NCBI RefSeq assembly: GCF_963855985.1
Contig: NC_087093.1
Location: 14,213,001-14,277,000 of the forward strand
Direction: 5' to 3'
DNA: 64,000 bases
Source: Ostrinia nubilalis
Taxonomy: Eukaryota > Arthropoda > Insecta > Lepidoptera > Crambidae
Numbering within the stretch: the stretch's first letter is position 1; every line of letters starts with the position of its first letter. The translations under genes and the position numbers were made by a program. The notes beneath the pieces were generated by a model. It had not been told where the DNA came from and searched no databases. It saw nothing but the letters and a program-made list of their open reading frames with translations. Positions 1 through 9,503 of this stretch are shown here, piece after piece.

Positions 1-565
1 AAACGCAAAGTTAAATTGAGCCGGTGGTGAGATACAGTGGCTCTAGTGACCTACAATTTTGTCTATATTTCAATGGAAAATGTAAGACATTTTTCTTTGA
101 GGAGGCGAAATTATTTTTCCGGAATTTGTTCCTAAAGTAGGTTCTGTGATATAAACATGATTGAGTTTCAATGAAATTAATTTAGTCATGAAAAAACAAT
201 CAATATTCTCTCTTAATATTTAGAAACAAAATTCCAATATGCCATTGTCTGTTCATTAAGGTAAGTAGATTTAGATTTTATTGAGACATAATAGCAACCA
301 TCTTCATAGAAACTAAAAAAAAATTATCCAAAAGCTGATGCCATCTTTAAGCAATATACCATGACCCTTTTACCGATAGCTTTTCAAATAAGTACCTAGT
401 CATGTTGGAAATCTATAGGTGGATCAATCTTTTTTTAATTTTTTTTTATGTTTTTTTTTGTATTTTAAATGATTTTTGACACCTTGTGCTTCTATGTTTT
501 GGAATGTCAGCCTCAAATCAAAGAAAACATTTTTCAACAAGCATCTTTCCCGCGCTGGCTGTCTT
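1..565. other. AT-rich stretch, no gene seen
   Basis: No credible coding exon or recognised repeat. Open frames here are short and low-complexity (lysine-rich from poly-A/T tracts near 430-480). Confidence 0.6.
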
Positions 566-710
566 ACGCCCGTATTCACAAACGATGCTTGCTTAAGTGA
601 AGTAGCGAATCGAACGCACAGCGTTGAATAGAGCTCTGTGATTGGTTCGTGTGTCACCCTGTGCGTCCACGCGCACTCTGAGACCTCATAACGTTTGTGA
701 ATACGGGCGT
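566..710. mobile_element. MITE, ACGCCCGTATTCAC family, copy 1
   Basis: Terminal inverted repeats of about 18 bp: ACGCCCGTATTCACAAAC on the left, the complement at the right end. The interior (GCGTTGAATAGAGCTCTGTG, GTGCGTCCACGCGCAC) is shared with copies at 13854-14001 and 28081-28227. Flanks read tctt and tatt, so a TTA duplication overlapping the ends is possible. No coding capacity. Confidence 0.8.
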
Positions 711-1017
711 TATTTTCAACCCACAATGTCATAATAATCACTACCTAGAATACTAAAGCCTATTCTACAAAGAGCTGACTCACCAATAATGCACGAAAGA
801 AAATGTACTGTGAAGAGGCACACTCCTCTTCCCGCCATGCTTCTCACCGGCCCCGGGCAGTCGTCGCGCCTGAAACAAAAGCCTTGTTAATAACCCTTCA
901 AAGGAACCCTTTTGGGCCCCGGGCGAGAGGGAATAAAAGAAACTAATCAGTGGGTAGTGTACGGCGGGCGTTTTTTAATATGTAGGCTGTATGGCTCTTT
1001 TGCTATAAATAAATAAA
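711..1017. other. intergenic, GC-rich patch at about 820-930
   Basis: No gene. A locally GC-rich patch (CCGGCCCCGGGCAG, GGGCCCCGGGCGAG) stands out from the AT-rich surroundings. I cannot assign it. Confidence 0.4.
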
Positions 1018-1273
1018 TAAATATACTTGGACATTTTACACTGCGCTTCTAGTCCCAAACTAAGCAAAGCTTGTACTATGGGTACTAGACAACGGATATA
1101 AACATACTTAAATACTTTTTTTTTGTAAATACATACTTAATATACATAGAAAACACCCAGTCCAATACAAACAAATATGTTCATGCACACAAATGTTTGT
1201 AATGTGCGGGAATCGAACCCGCAACCTCCGGAATAGTAGTCCGTTTCGAACCACTACACCAAACGGCCGACAA
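1018..1273 (-). mobile_element. tRNA-derived SINE, antisense
   Basis: Read on the minus strand, this begins with a tRNA-like head that has an A box (TGGTGTAGTGG, plus-strand 1251-1261) and a B box (GGTTCGATTCC, 1209-1219). A body follows, then the tail motif AAGCTTTGCTTAGTTTGGGA and an AT-rich TTTATTTATTTAT terminus. The same tail recurs alone at 17652-17695. This is a common SINE layout in moths. The tRNA-like part is a Pol III promoter remnant, not a functional tRNA, as no full cloverleaf is kept. Confidence 0.8.
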
Positions 1274-1362
1274 TGCTATGACGTCACTATGTTTTGTTTC
1301 TGAGTATCAGGTGGGATATAAAAGATACTTTTCACACGATCAAACATAACATTTTGTTATTT

Positions 1363-1505
1363 TATTTTTAGCGTTAAGAGTCGCATCTCAAACTAATTTG
1401 AAAATTATAAATAACTTGAAAAAATCGAATTGCCTAAATCGAATTTCGTGGGTTCAATTCCCACCTTAGGCAGTTCGATTTTTTGAAGTTATTTCATAAT
1501 AATTT
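1363..1505. repeat. fold-back SINE-like repeat, copy 1
   Basis: Inverted arms (TTATAAATAACTTGAAAAAA, then CAGTTCGATTTTTTGAAG reversed) enclose a B-box-like GTGGGTTCAATTCCCACC. The same repeat is better preserved at 54825-55009. The outer sequence TAGCGTTAAGAGTCGCATCT is also shared with that copy. Confidence 0.65.
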
Positions 1506-1567
1506 TATACAATAGTTTAATCTAGAAGGTTTTTAACCTGAAAAATAATCAATAGGTTAATTAATAT

Positions 1568-1630
1568 CTTCGTAGCTCAATTTATAGAGCAGTCGCATCG
1601 TAATCAAAAGGTTCATTAATGATTCGCGTG
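1568..1630 (+). repeat. tRNA-like SINE head fragment
   Basis: TCGTAGCTCAATTTATAGAG followed by CAGTCGC resembles the A-box half of the SINE head whose B-box half lies in the 54.9-kb repeat. It is too degraded to be a tRNA gene. Confidence 0.45.
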
Positions 1631-2046
1631 CTATACAAGGTCTATTGGTTTCTGTTTTTCATTTTACTATTAAATATACGAAAACTCATTAAGAGCATGC
1701 TATAAACAGCCTTTGTTGTTATTTAGGTCAGTATAAATATTATGTTAAGCAGCTTTAAAACTTTTTGGTCATAATAATTCGAAACCATTTTCAACCAAGT
1801 TTCAATTACTAGTCCAAGATTCCAATACTCCAATTAGCATAATTACGCCGTTCCACATCGTCCCGCGAGCATTCGACTTTGTACGAACTTTTTTCGCACA
1901 TCGAAATATCAGTAAAATTCGTGTATTCGTAGTCAAAAGAATCGCTAGAGCGTACGTAATAATTCGCCGTTGTTCAAGAGCGAAGAACGAGTGGTATTTT
2001 TGTTTCTATTTCTAAATCTGAACGCTCATATTTTCGGCTTTTCGAA

Positions 2047-2178
2047 ATGAAATTCCCACTGAAATTCAGCTCATTGCTGACGGTGATACTCGTACCTTTA
2101 ATACTGCACAGTTCACTTAGCACCTTACGTTTCACGGCGTTTCAGCTCAGTTTCAGGTTCAGTATTTTATTTACTTGA
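2047..2178 (+). CDS. possible signal-peptide first exon, 43 residues
   Basis: A short open frame starts at an ATG in a good insect context (cgaaATGa). It reads MKFPLKFSSLLTVILVPL and onward: basic N-terminus, hydrophobic core, then a small-residue region, which looks like a signal peptide. An AG|GT pair at 2154-2157 could serve as a donor site but is not a strong consensus; otherwise the frame stops at 2176-2178. The sequence from 1840 to 2160 is more CpG-rich than its surroundings and free of recognised repeats. It may be the first exon of a secreted host protein, or chance. No downstream exon was recognised in the window. Confidence 0.2.
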   Translation: MKFPLKFSSLLTVILVPLILHSSLSTLRFTAFQLSFRFSILFT

Positions 2179-2617
2179 AGTTATGCGAGCTTTGCACGAT
2201 CGTAAAGTGATGTACCTTTGTTTTATATTACAACGATATTAAAAAAATCTTCTATCTAGCTTAAGGTTATTGAAATAGTATTTTAATTTTCAGGATTGAT
2301 CTTGTAAAATACATTTACTTATAACAATAACGAAATTCTGAGTGATTGCTTAAGGTATGGGAGCGACACGAGAGGATGTTTTTGTGATATCAAACGTCAG
2401 CGAGACTTCAAATGTGCTTTGATTTGTTTGAACCGTCACAATATGATATGTCACCCCTCTCGGGCCGCGCCAATACCCCAGACACTGATCATTTAACACT
2501 AGAAGTGCCGAAGATTACGACCCCCCTAAAAGCGCCGCTGGGTCAATTTTGTCCCAGCATGTATTTTGTAACATTTTTTAGTTTCAGGCATGAATATTAT
2601 GGTTCAAACTATTTGTA
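2179..2617. other. intergenic, no feature
   Basis: Short unassigned ORFs only (for example 2412-2618). This is the 5' flank of the Copia insertion. Confidence 0.5.
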
Positions 2618-2622
2618 GTATC

Positions 2623-2799
2623 TGTTATGATGTATCAAAGTAAACTAATGTTCTGTGCTGCCATCTAGCGGCAACACCATGTAACTAGTTTTGTTTCTTT
2701 ATTAATGTCTATGGCACTACTGTGTTTTTATTGTGTGTGGCAACTTAAGAAAAATAAAGTCAGTCGTTTGTTGAGCAAGTTAAGCCTCGTTTCATTATA
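2623..2799 (+). repeat. 5' LTR of Copia element
   Basis: Begins TGTTATGATG and ends TTTCATTATA, so the right end is TA rather than the usual CA. AATAAAG at about 2754 is a likely polyadenylation signal. It contains GCTGCCATCTAGCGG at 2657-2671 (see findings). Confidence 0.93.
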
Positions 2800-2813
2800 G
2801 GTTATGGGCCCAG
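2800..2813 (+). promoter_or_regulatory. primer-binding site, half-tRNA-iMet type
   Basis: GGTTATGGGCCCAG directly abuts the 5' LTR. It matches the primer site known from Drosophila copia, which is primed by an internally cleaved initiator tRNA-Met half rather than the tRNA 3' end. Confidence 0.9.
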
Positions 2814-2915
2814 TCCCGGTGTCTTTTAACTGAGTTTATTGCGAAAAGTACTAGTTTTCCTGTATGTTTGAGTCGTGTAACATCATTACCAAAGTGAATA
2901 ACACAAATATCAAGA

Positions 2916-5900
2916 ATGTCATCGAACTATTTGGTAAATGTGCCGAAGCTAAAGGGGCGGGAGAACTATACTGAGTGGGTCTTCGCTGCGGATAATTTTT
3001 TAGTATTGGAGGACATGCTGCACTCCATAAAGCCAGAACCTGGGAGAAAACTAGAAGCCGCAGACGATGCCAGAACGAAAGCTAAACTGATTATGACTAT
3101 AGATAGTGCGTTATACGTTCATATAAAAAACGTATCTACTACGCTGGAGCTGTGGAATAAGCTGAAAGCATTATTCGACGATTCGGGATTCACGCGTCGG
3201 ATATCTTTATTACGCAATCTAATCTCAATACGTCTGGAGAATAGCAGTTCCATGCAGTCGTATGTAACGCAGATAGTCGAGACAGGGCAGAAATTGTGTG
3301 GGACCGGATTCGACATTAGCGACGAATGGATTGGCTGTTTATTGCTCGCTGGATTGACAGAAAAATATATGCCAATGATCATGGCTATTGAGCATTCAGG
3401 CATACAGATCACGACGGACGCCATTAAAACGAAACTTCTAGATTTTGTAGAGGAAGACAGTGGCGCCACCAGCGGAGCATTTGCCAGTTACAAATCCAAC
3501 AACAACAGGAACAAGGTTGGCAGTACTGGAATGTCTAAAGGAAGTAATGCAACTTTGAAGTCAAGTTCAAAACCCCAAATTAGATGCTACAGATGTAAAC
3601 AAGTCGGCCACTATCGAAATCAGTGCACAAATTCAGATAAAAATACGTCAGATGAAAAACAGGGCAAGAGTAAACAAAACAACGCGTTTAGTGCCGTTTT
3701 TCTGCACGGGAATTTCTGCAAGTCTGATTGGTATCTCGACTCTGGCGCTAGTGTTCACTTGACAACAAACAAACACTGGATTATGAATACTTGTTACGAT
3801 CTCGACATCAAAGAAATCATGGTTGCAAATAGACAAAAAGTGCCAGTGGAATGTTCAGGCGATGTGTTGATAACGACAAGAACAGATACTTGTGACTATG
3901 ATATAAACGTCAAAAACGTTTTGTATGTGCCGAGTTTAACAACAAACCTCCTATCGGTCAGCCAGTTAATTGCGAAAGGCAATAGAGTGGAATTCACAAC
4001 AGATGGTTGCCAGATCCGCAACAAGGAAGGCGATATAGTGGCTACAGCGTGCTTGGTGAATGGAGTATACAAATTGAATATGTCTGTGTCAGCAGCAGCA
4101 GCGGCCATGGTGTCATGCGATATTTGGCATCGGCGGCTAGGTCACGTAAATAGCAATTACCTGAACCAGATGCAGAATGCTGTAGAAGGCTTGCAACTTG
4201 ACAGTAAGACAGACATATCGAAGGCTTCGTGTGTGACATGCTGTGAGGCGAAACAGAGCCGGTTACCATTTCCCAAGAGTAACAGTAGAAGTGACAAACC
4301 TCTTCAGATTGTGCACACTGACATATGTGGCCCTATGGAGACCCCGTCGATAGGAAGATCAAGATATTTTATGTTGATAGTGGATGACTACACTCACATG
4401 ACTCATATATATTTTTTGAAAGAAAAAAGTGAAGCATTTGACTGCTTTCGGGAATACAAGGCAAAAGTAGAAAATCAACTAAACCAGAAAATCAAGATTC
4501 TGCGCAGTGACAACGGGAGAGAGTTCTGCAACAAAGAGTTTGATAATTATTTGAACCGAGAAGGTATTGTTCACCAGAGATCAAACTCTTATACACCCGA
4601 GCAGAATGGATTAGTTGAACGCTTCAATAGGACAATTATTGAGAAAGCGAAATGTCTTCTTTTTGATGCCGGAATAGAAAAACGTTTCTGGGCTGAAGCC
4701 AGTAATACAGCTGTGTATTTACAAAATAGAACAGTCTCATCAACACTGAATGGATTAACACCTTTCGAGCTGTGGACAGGCAGTAAGCCAGATGTCAGTC
4801 ATTTGAGAATCTTTGGGAGCAAAGTCATGGTCCACGTGCCGAAAGAAAGAAGACTAAAATGGGACAAGAAGTCAGAACAATGCATTTTAGTTGGATACCC
4901 AGTGGAGGATGGTGAGGTTACTACATCAGAGGCTGAGGAAAGCATGATCTTTACTGACAGTGATGAATCATATGTGCCATGCGTTGAAGATGTTGAAGAA
5001 CTAGTTCAAGACAACATTCAAGTGCGCCGTTCTCAAAGGCAAAGGAAACCTCCAAATAAGTATGGTTTCTCGAACGTGTGTGTTAGTGATAACATTATAA
5101 GTGATTCTAGTGAACTTACATTAGAGGATGCTCTAAAAGGACCTGAGAGAGAGCAGTGGTTAGAGGCAGTGCGTGATGAATTAAAGTGTTTTAATGACAA
5201 TAAAGCGTGGGAGCTGGTAGACGCTCCAGAAAGTGGAACAATAGTGCAGTGCAAGTGGGTGTTAAAAAAGAAACTCGATAGTGACAATAAGGTGAGGTAT
5301 CGTGCGAGGCTTGTGGCGAAAGGATACTCCCAAAAGCAAGGTATCGATTATACTGAGACTTTCTCACCTGTTGTACGTCATACAACCCTCAGATTATTAT
5401 TTGCTCTTGCAGTTCAGTTAAAACTTAAAGTAACACATTTAGATGTGAAAACGGCATTTTTGAATGGCAATTTGGAGGAGTTGATCTTTATGCAGATGCC
5501 AGAATGTTATGATGACAATGTTAATAATACCAAAGTTTTAAAATTGAAAAGGGCCATATACGGTCTAAAACAGGCCTCAAGGGCCTGGTATCAAAAAGTT
5601 CATGATTGTCTTGTTAATATGGGTTATAAAGTGTCTTTGCTTGAGCCATGTTTATATACAAAGTCTGGAAAAGATTGTATAACAATTGTTACTTTATATG
5701 TAGACGATTTCTTTGTATTTTCCAATGACATTTCTGAAACAGAAAACTTAAAAAGTGTTTTAGCTTCAAACTTTGAACTTAAAGATTTAGGAGAAGTGAA
5801 GCAATGTCTAGGTATGGATGTGTATATTGATAAAACTAATGGAACTATAAAGTTGTGTCAAGAAAAATATGTAAACCAATTGTTGAAGAAATTTAATATG

Positions 5901-6524
5901 ATGGAATGTAAGTCAGCTGACACCCCTATGGAAACCAAATTAAATGTAAACAAAAGTGTGAAATGTGAAAGACAGCTTCCTTACCAACAGCTGATTGGTA
6001 GTCTTATGTACTTGGCTGTGCTGACAAGGCCAGATATAGCTTTTTCTGTTGGATATTTAAGCCAGTTTAATAACTGCTTTAATTCTGAACATTGGTTGTA
6101 TGCAAAACGAGTGTTAAGATATTTAAGTAAGACAAAGGATTATTGTTTAACATACTCTAGTAATGGCAACTCTAAATTAACAGGATTCGTTGATGCAGAT
6201 TGGGGAAACAGTGTTGTGGATAGGAAGTCATATACAGGCCTGTGTTTTACTCTGTCTGGTGGTGCAGTCTCATGGGCCTCAAAGAAACAGAAAACAGTAG
6301 CGCTTTCAAGTACTGAGGCGGAATACATGGGTATTACAGAGGCCTGTACAGAGGCAATCTACTTACGCCAATTACTAAATGAAATAACAGGTGTTTTGTA
6401 CATCGATAGTGGAAATATCAATTACTGTAAGGGACAAAACACGACTTTTCAGGAGAGCCAAAAAACGTTTTTTTTTTTTCTTTATACCTCAATATCTTTT
6501 TATGTGATGTTACGATTTAAATAG
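2916..6524 (+). CDS. Copia gag-pol polyprotein, truncated in RNase H
   Basis: A 1202-residue frame. Gag has a CCHC zinc knuckle (C224, C227, H232, C237). The aspartic protease motif DSGA is at D275. Integrase has the GAG-pre-integrase HRRLGH (H405) and a D469, D532, E568 triad with 35-residue spacing. Reverse transcriptase has YVDD at 928-931. RNase H begins with VDADWG and SSTEAEYMG. The last 35-40 codons (from about 6404) are read through an inserted DNA element, so the true domain stops there; the rest of RNase H resumes near 8946. Also odd: after the integrase core (EQCILVGYP) the usual stretch before the linker, with its GYRL and SRDV-like motifs, appears missing in frame, suggesting a small internal deletion. 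Synthesis of a complete RNase H is not possible from this copy. Confidence 0.93.
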   Translation: MSSNYLVNVPKLKGRENYTEWVFAADNFLVLEDMLHSIKPEPGRKLEAADDARTKAKLIMTIDSALYVHIKNVSTTLELWNKLKALFDDSGFTRRISLLRNLISIRLENSSSMQSYVTQIVETGQKLCGTGFDISDEWIGCLLLAGLTEKYMPMIMAIEHSGIQITTDAIKTKLLDFVEEDSGATSGAFASYKSNNNRNKVGSTGMSKGSNATLKSSSKPQIRCYRCKQVGHYRNQCTNSDKNTSDEKQGKSKQNNAFSAVFLHGNFCKSDWYLDSGASVHLTTNKHWIMNTCYDLDIKEIMVANRQKVPVECSGDVLITTRTDTCDYDINVKNVLYVPSLTTNLLSVSQLIAKGNRVEFTTDGCQIRNKEGDIVATACLVNGVYKLNMSVSAAAAAMVSCDIWHRRLGHVNSNYLNQMQNAVEGLQLDSKTDISKASCVTCCEAKQSRLPFPKSNSRSDKPLQIVHTDICGPMETPSIGRSRYFMLIVDDYTHMTHIYFLKEKSEAFDCFREYKAKVENQLNQKIKILRSDNGREFCNKEFDNYLNREGIVHQRSNSYTPEQNGLVERFNRTIIEKAKCLLFDAGIEKRFWAEASNTAVYLQNRTVSSTLNGLTPFELWTGSKPDVSHLRIFGSKVMVHVPKERRLKWDKKSEQCILVGYPVEDGEVTTSEAEESMIFTDSDESYVPCVEDVEELVQDNIQVRRSQRQRKPPNKYGFSNVCVSDNIISDSSELTLEDALKGPEREQWLEAVRDELKCFNDNKAWELVDAPESGTIVQCKWVLKKKLDSDNKVRYRARLVAKGYSQKQGIDYTETFSPVVRHTTLRLLFALAVQLKLKVTHLDVKTAFLNGNLEELIFMQMPECYDDNVNNTKVLKLKRAIYGLKQASRAWYQKVHDCLVNMGYKVSLLEPCLYTKSGKDCITIVTLYVDDFFVFSNDISETENLKSVLASNFELKDLGEVKQCLGMDVYIDKTNGTIKLCQEKYVNQLLKKFNMMECKSADTPMETKLNVNKSVKCERQLPYQQLIGSLMYLAVLTRPDIAFSVGYLSQFNNCFNSEHWLYAKRVLRYLSKTKDYCLTYSSNGNSKLTGFVDADWGNSVVDRKSYTGLCFTLSGGAVSWASKKQKTVALSSTEAEYMGITEACTEAIYLRQLLNEITGVLYIDSGNINYCKGQNTTFQESQKTFFFFLYTSISFYVMLRFK

Positions 6525-6965
6525 TTTCTATGGCAAAGTTTCTTAGAATTTTCTGTTCTTTCATAATATAAACGCCAAATTTTCGAAAAATGGGTAGTTT
6601 AAAAGATAGCATGTCCCTTACATTAAAAAAACGAGCTTGACTGTACCTTACAATGTTGAAATTTCACAGTATGGAATGTCATGTATGTTGTAAGGTACAT
6701 TTAAGAATAAACACGACAGTAATATTATTGTAACTTGACAATTTTAACATTGAAACCTGATGTAAGTAGAGGTTGCATTCGAGTATTCATTAACAAAACG
6801 AAGAGAAGAGATAGAAACAAGACAACTTAGTGTTCACAAATGCAGTTGGAGGCATCAAATACACATCACCAACAAAACATTTAGTCACTGATGATGCCTA
6901 CATCTGCATTTGTGAACAAGTTGTCTTGTTTCTATCTTTTTCTGTTCATTTTTACGCAGATAGGT

Positions 6966-8512
6966 TTTTTTTTTCAATCATCGTTCGTTCGTTTTAGCCG
7001 AATGACGTCCACTGCTGGACAAAGGTCTTCCCCCAAGGATTTCCACAACAACCGGTCCTGCGCCGCCCGCATCCAGGCACCTCCTACAACCTTCACCAGA
7101 TCGTCGGTCGACCTAGTGGGGGTCTGCAGCACATTACGTCTTCCAGCTCGTGGTCGCCACTCAAGAATTTTTCTGCCCCAGCGGCCATCAGCTTTGCAAG
7201 CTACGAGCTCCATCCACTGCCACTTGATTTTAGCGATTCTGCGGACTATGTCAGTCACTTTGGTTCTCCTGCGGATCACGTCATTTCTGGTTCAATCACT
7301 ACGAGCATAGCACGCTCCATCGCCTTTGACCTTGAGTCTTCTTATGAGGCCCACAGTAAGCGACCACGTCTCAGATCCATAAGTTATCAAAGACTTTTGT
7401 CTTGAGACAGTGCGATATTTCAGACGTGAGAATATCACGAAGCTTCCTGAACGTTGCCAGCCGAGTTGGATTCGACGATTGACCTCTTCCTCGAAGTTAG
7501 ACCTACCTAAGGCTGGTTTTAGTGTCACGCAGACCGTCAGTGCGGATCGCTCCGCACAGCCAATCTGTATGAACTGATAGGGAGCGAGCGATTCCTGCGG
7601 ACCGCATTACTCTAAAACGCTTCCTCGAAGTTTACAGATCGGCTGTGTGAAGCGGATCCGCACTGGACGGTCCGCGTGACACTATAACCAGCCTAACTGG
7701 ACTGTTTGTACTAGGTACATATAAGTGTCAACAACTGCCGAGTGTAGAGTATCCAACCTTTAGAGGAGTGGGTGCAACACGGACATTTGACATGATTTTG
7801 TCTTGTCCATGTTTCATTTTAAGACCCCCTTGTTGAGAGGCTCGACTCAGGCCATTGTGCATTGTGCCTAGATCTTCCACGGTCTCAGCCATGGCTATGA
7901 TATCGTTTGCGAATCGAAGGTGGGTTATTTACTCACCGTTGATATTTATGCCGAATCCGTTCCAGTCCAGAAACAGTTTCGGAGTTTTCAGTTCCCCCTG
8001 TCTGCTGCTGCAACTGGTTTCGAGTCTTGATCCTGGAGACGGAACGACATCGTGGCGTTTTCGTACAAGCCTTTCAACATTTCGATGTATCGATATAGGT
8101 AGTCAATTTGACACCGTTGGAGAAACTGTAGTAGGTACTGCCCAGGTCTCGATCGAAGCTTTCTCATAGTCCACAAACGCCAGGCAAAGTGACTGACTAT
8201 ACTCCTCGGTCTTCTGTATAATCTGCCGTGGCGTATGTATGTGGTGTACTAAAGCGATTGAGAGATTGAGAGGCTGGAAGTCATCGAGCTTACGAGCGAG
8301 ATGATTCGTAATGACTCTCGAAAACAGCTTGTAGACATGGCTCGGAAGTGAGATGGGTCTATAATTCTTCAACAAGGTTTTGTCGCCTTTTTTGAAGAAG
8401 AGTGTCACCACACTTCTGTGCCATACCGTAGGCGTTTTTCCTTCGAGGATGACGGAATTGAACAGCTTCTGAAGAGCCTTCAGCCCCTCGGTCAAAAACC
8501 CAACTGCGTAAA
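6966..8512 (-). pseudogene. RTE-clade LINE fragment, broken
   Basis: On the minus strand, fragments of a reverse transcriptase can be read in several frames. From 8510 to about 8170: KGDKTLLKNYRPISL and then AFVDYEKA. Around 7528-7292: YGSETWSLTVGLIRRLK. From 7279 to 6974: RRRTKVTDIVRRIAKIKW, GRWGRKILEWRP and RSTDDLVKV. Many frameshifts and stops separate them. The 3' end is CGAACGAACGATG followed by an A-rich tail (plus-strand T run at 6965-6975). The 5' part is absent, as usual for truncated LINE insertion. It is interrupted by the MITE at 7511-7693. The same C-terminal tail is scattered over the window. Confidence 0.8.
7511..7693. mobile_element. MITE in RTE, TAA target duplication
   Basis: GGCTGGTTTTAGTGTCACGC at the left pairs with the reversed right end (GGCTGGTTATAGTGTCACGC). 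Direct repeats TAA flank it at 7508-7510 and 7694-7696. Three-base TWA duplications are typical of PIF/Harbinger-mobilised MITEs. Interior is GC-rich; no ORF of note. Confidence 0.85.
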
Positions 8513-8942
8513 AATGAACAGAAAAAAGATAGAAACAAGACAACTTAGTGTTCATAAGTGTAGTAGGAGTGGGAGGCATTAAATGCATATCACCACCAAA
8601 AAAAGTAATTGATATCCTATATGCATATTAACGTAAGGGCCTAATTATAATAAATCAAAAAGTTTTAAATGAAGTAAGGTTCAATGAGTTCAAAAGTTAA
8701 AACCAACAGTTTAGGGTAAGGGCTGAATTGTATTATTAAAAGGAATTTACGTCCTTTAAATCATTTGTTTCCCCAAAAGTCGTATTCAGACGACTAAAAA
8801 TGTTTAAGGTAAGGGACATTTTTTTAAAGATATCAACATTTCAAGTATACCAATCGATAGAGCCGAAAATTCTGAATGCGTTGGTATATATAACTCATTT
8901 TGGCCAAAATGTCCCTTACATTAATTGATACTTCCACTATCG

Positions 8943-9187
8943 ACATTATAGATATATTTAATGATAACCAAGGGGCTCTCAAATTATCAGGAAATAATGC
9001 ATTTCATAATAGAACAAAACACATAGATGTACGCTATCATTTCTGTCGTGAGTGTGTTAGTAATAATGTTGTTATGTTACATTATTTAGAGACAGCAAAA
9101 ATGCCTGCTGACTTATTTACCAAAAGTTTAAATAGTGTAAAACATTACTCTTTTATGAAAAGTTTAGGTCTACAAGCTTTTCATTGA
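8943..9187 (+). pseudogene. Copia RNase H C-terminal remnant
   Basis: After the nested insertion the frame resumes with IFNDNQGALKLS, then RTKHIDVRYHFCRE and MPADLFTKSL, the classic C-terminal end of Copia RNase H. It is the severed continuation of the frame at 2916-6403. An upstream ATG at 8900 lies inside the inserted element and is not the native start. Confidence 0.88.
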
Positions 9188-9209
9188 TTTTTTTTTGTGA
9201 TAGGTACTT

Positions 9210-9321
9210 AGATATTAATGTCTGTACTTGATGAGTAATTAATAGTTTATTTCATTAAGGGGTAGATACATTAATGTCTGGATTTAATAAGTTATTATTA
9301 GTTTATTTTGATAAGGGGTAG
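9210..9321 (+). repeat. imperfect 56-bp tandem repeat with duplicated polypurine tract
   Basis: Two similar units end in the same AAGGGGTAG at 9257-9265 and 9313-9321. The second copy abuts the 3' LTR and must be the functional plus-strand primer site. The first is a duplicate 56 bp upstream. Confidence 0.75.
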
Positions 9322-9498
9322 TGTTATGATGTATCAAAGTAAACTAATGTTCTGTGCTGCCATCTAGCGGCAACACCATGTAACTAGTTTTGTTTCTTTA
9401 TTAATGTCTATGGCACTACTGTGTTTTTATTGTGTGTGGCAACTTAAGAAAAATAAAGTCAGTCGTTTGTTGAGCAAGTTAAGCCTCGTTTCATTATA
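9322..9498 (+). repeat. 3' LTR of Copia element
   Basis: A 177-bp copy of 2623-2799, apparently identical by eye. Followed by the target duplication gtatc at 9499-9503. Confidence 0.93.
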
Positions 9499-9503
9499 GT
9501 ATC

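Larger units (their letters stand above)
6806..8582. mobile_element. fold-back element with RTE in its loop
   Basis: The motif GATAGAAACAAGACAACTT occurs at about 6810 and 8533 in one orientation and reversed at about 6920. Around it, GAACACTAAG-type and GTTCATTTTTACGCAG flanks form arms 6886-6957 and 8514-8582. The left side alone is also a hairpin (6808-6940). The arms enclose the antisense RTE fragment, so that LINE landed inside the palindrome loop. Confidence 0.6.
6404..8942. mobile_element. DNA-element insertion with 33-bp inverted termini
   Basis: Arms at 6404-6436 and 8910-8942 are inverted copies (CGATAGTGGAA then TATCAATTA then TGTAAGGGACA) with about 2 mismatches in 33. The core TGTAAGGGACA recurs inverted inside at 6612-6622 and, with one mismatch, at 8808-8818. 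This suggests either nested copies or repeated subterminal transposase sites. No transposase frame was found. It interrupts Copia RNase H. The target duplication cannot be fixed with confidence. Confidence 0.7.
2623..9498 (+). mobile_element. Copia-type LTR retrotransposon, complete ends, interrupted
   Basis: Two LTRs of 177 bp (2623-2799 and 9322-9498) bound the element, with the 5-bp target duplication gtatc at 2618-2622 and 9499-9503. A primer-binding site directly follows the 5' LTR and a polypurine tract precedes the 3' LTR. The single gag-pol frame runs gag, protease, integrase, reverse transcriptase, RNase H, the Copia (Pseudoviridae) order. RNase H is split by an insertion of about 2.5 kb (6404-8942), so the element is 6876 bp instead of about 4.3 kb and cannot encode an intact enzyme. 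The LTRs look identical by eye, which implies recent integration even though the interior is heavily disrupted. Confidence 0.95.

Noticed and set aside
424..741. 105-codon minus-strand ORF
   Set aside because: Runs through a MITE and poly-lysine from an A-rich tract; no motif.
1201..1265. Possible tRNA gene on the minus strand
   Set aside because: A and B boxes are present, but the acceptor and anticodon stems do not pair and a SINE body follows; it is a SINE head.
3119..3469. Minus-strand ORFs inside the Copia polyprotein
   Set aside because: Shadows of the coding frame; no motifs.
6891..7310. 139-codon plus-strand ORF
   Set aside because: Antisense shadow of the RTE C-terminal region.
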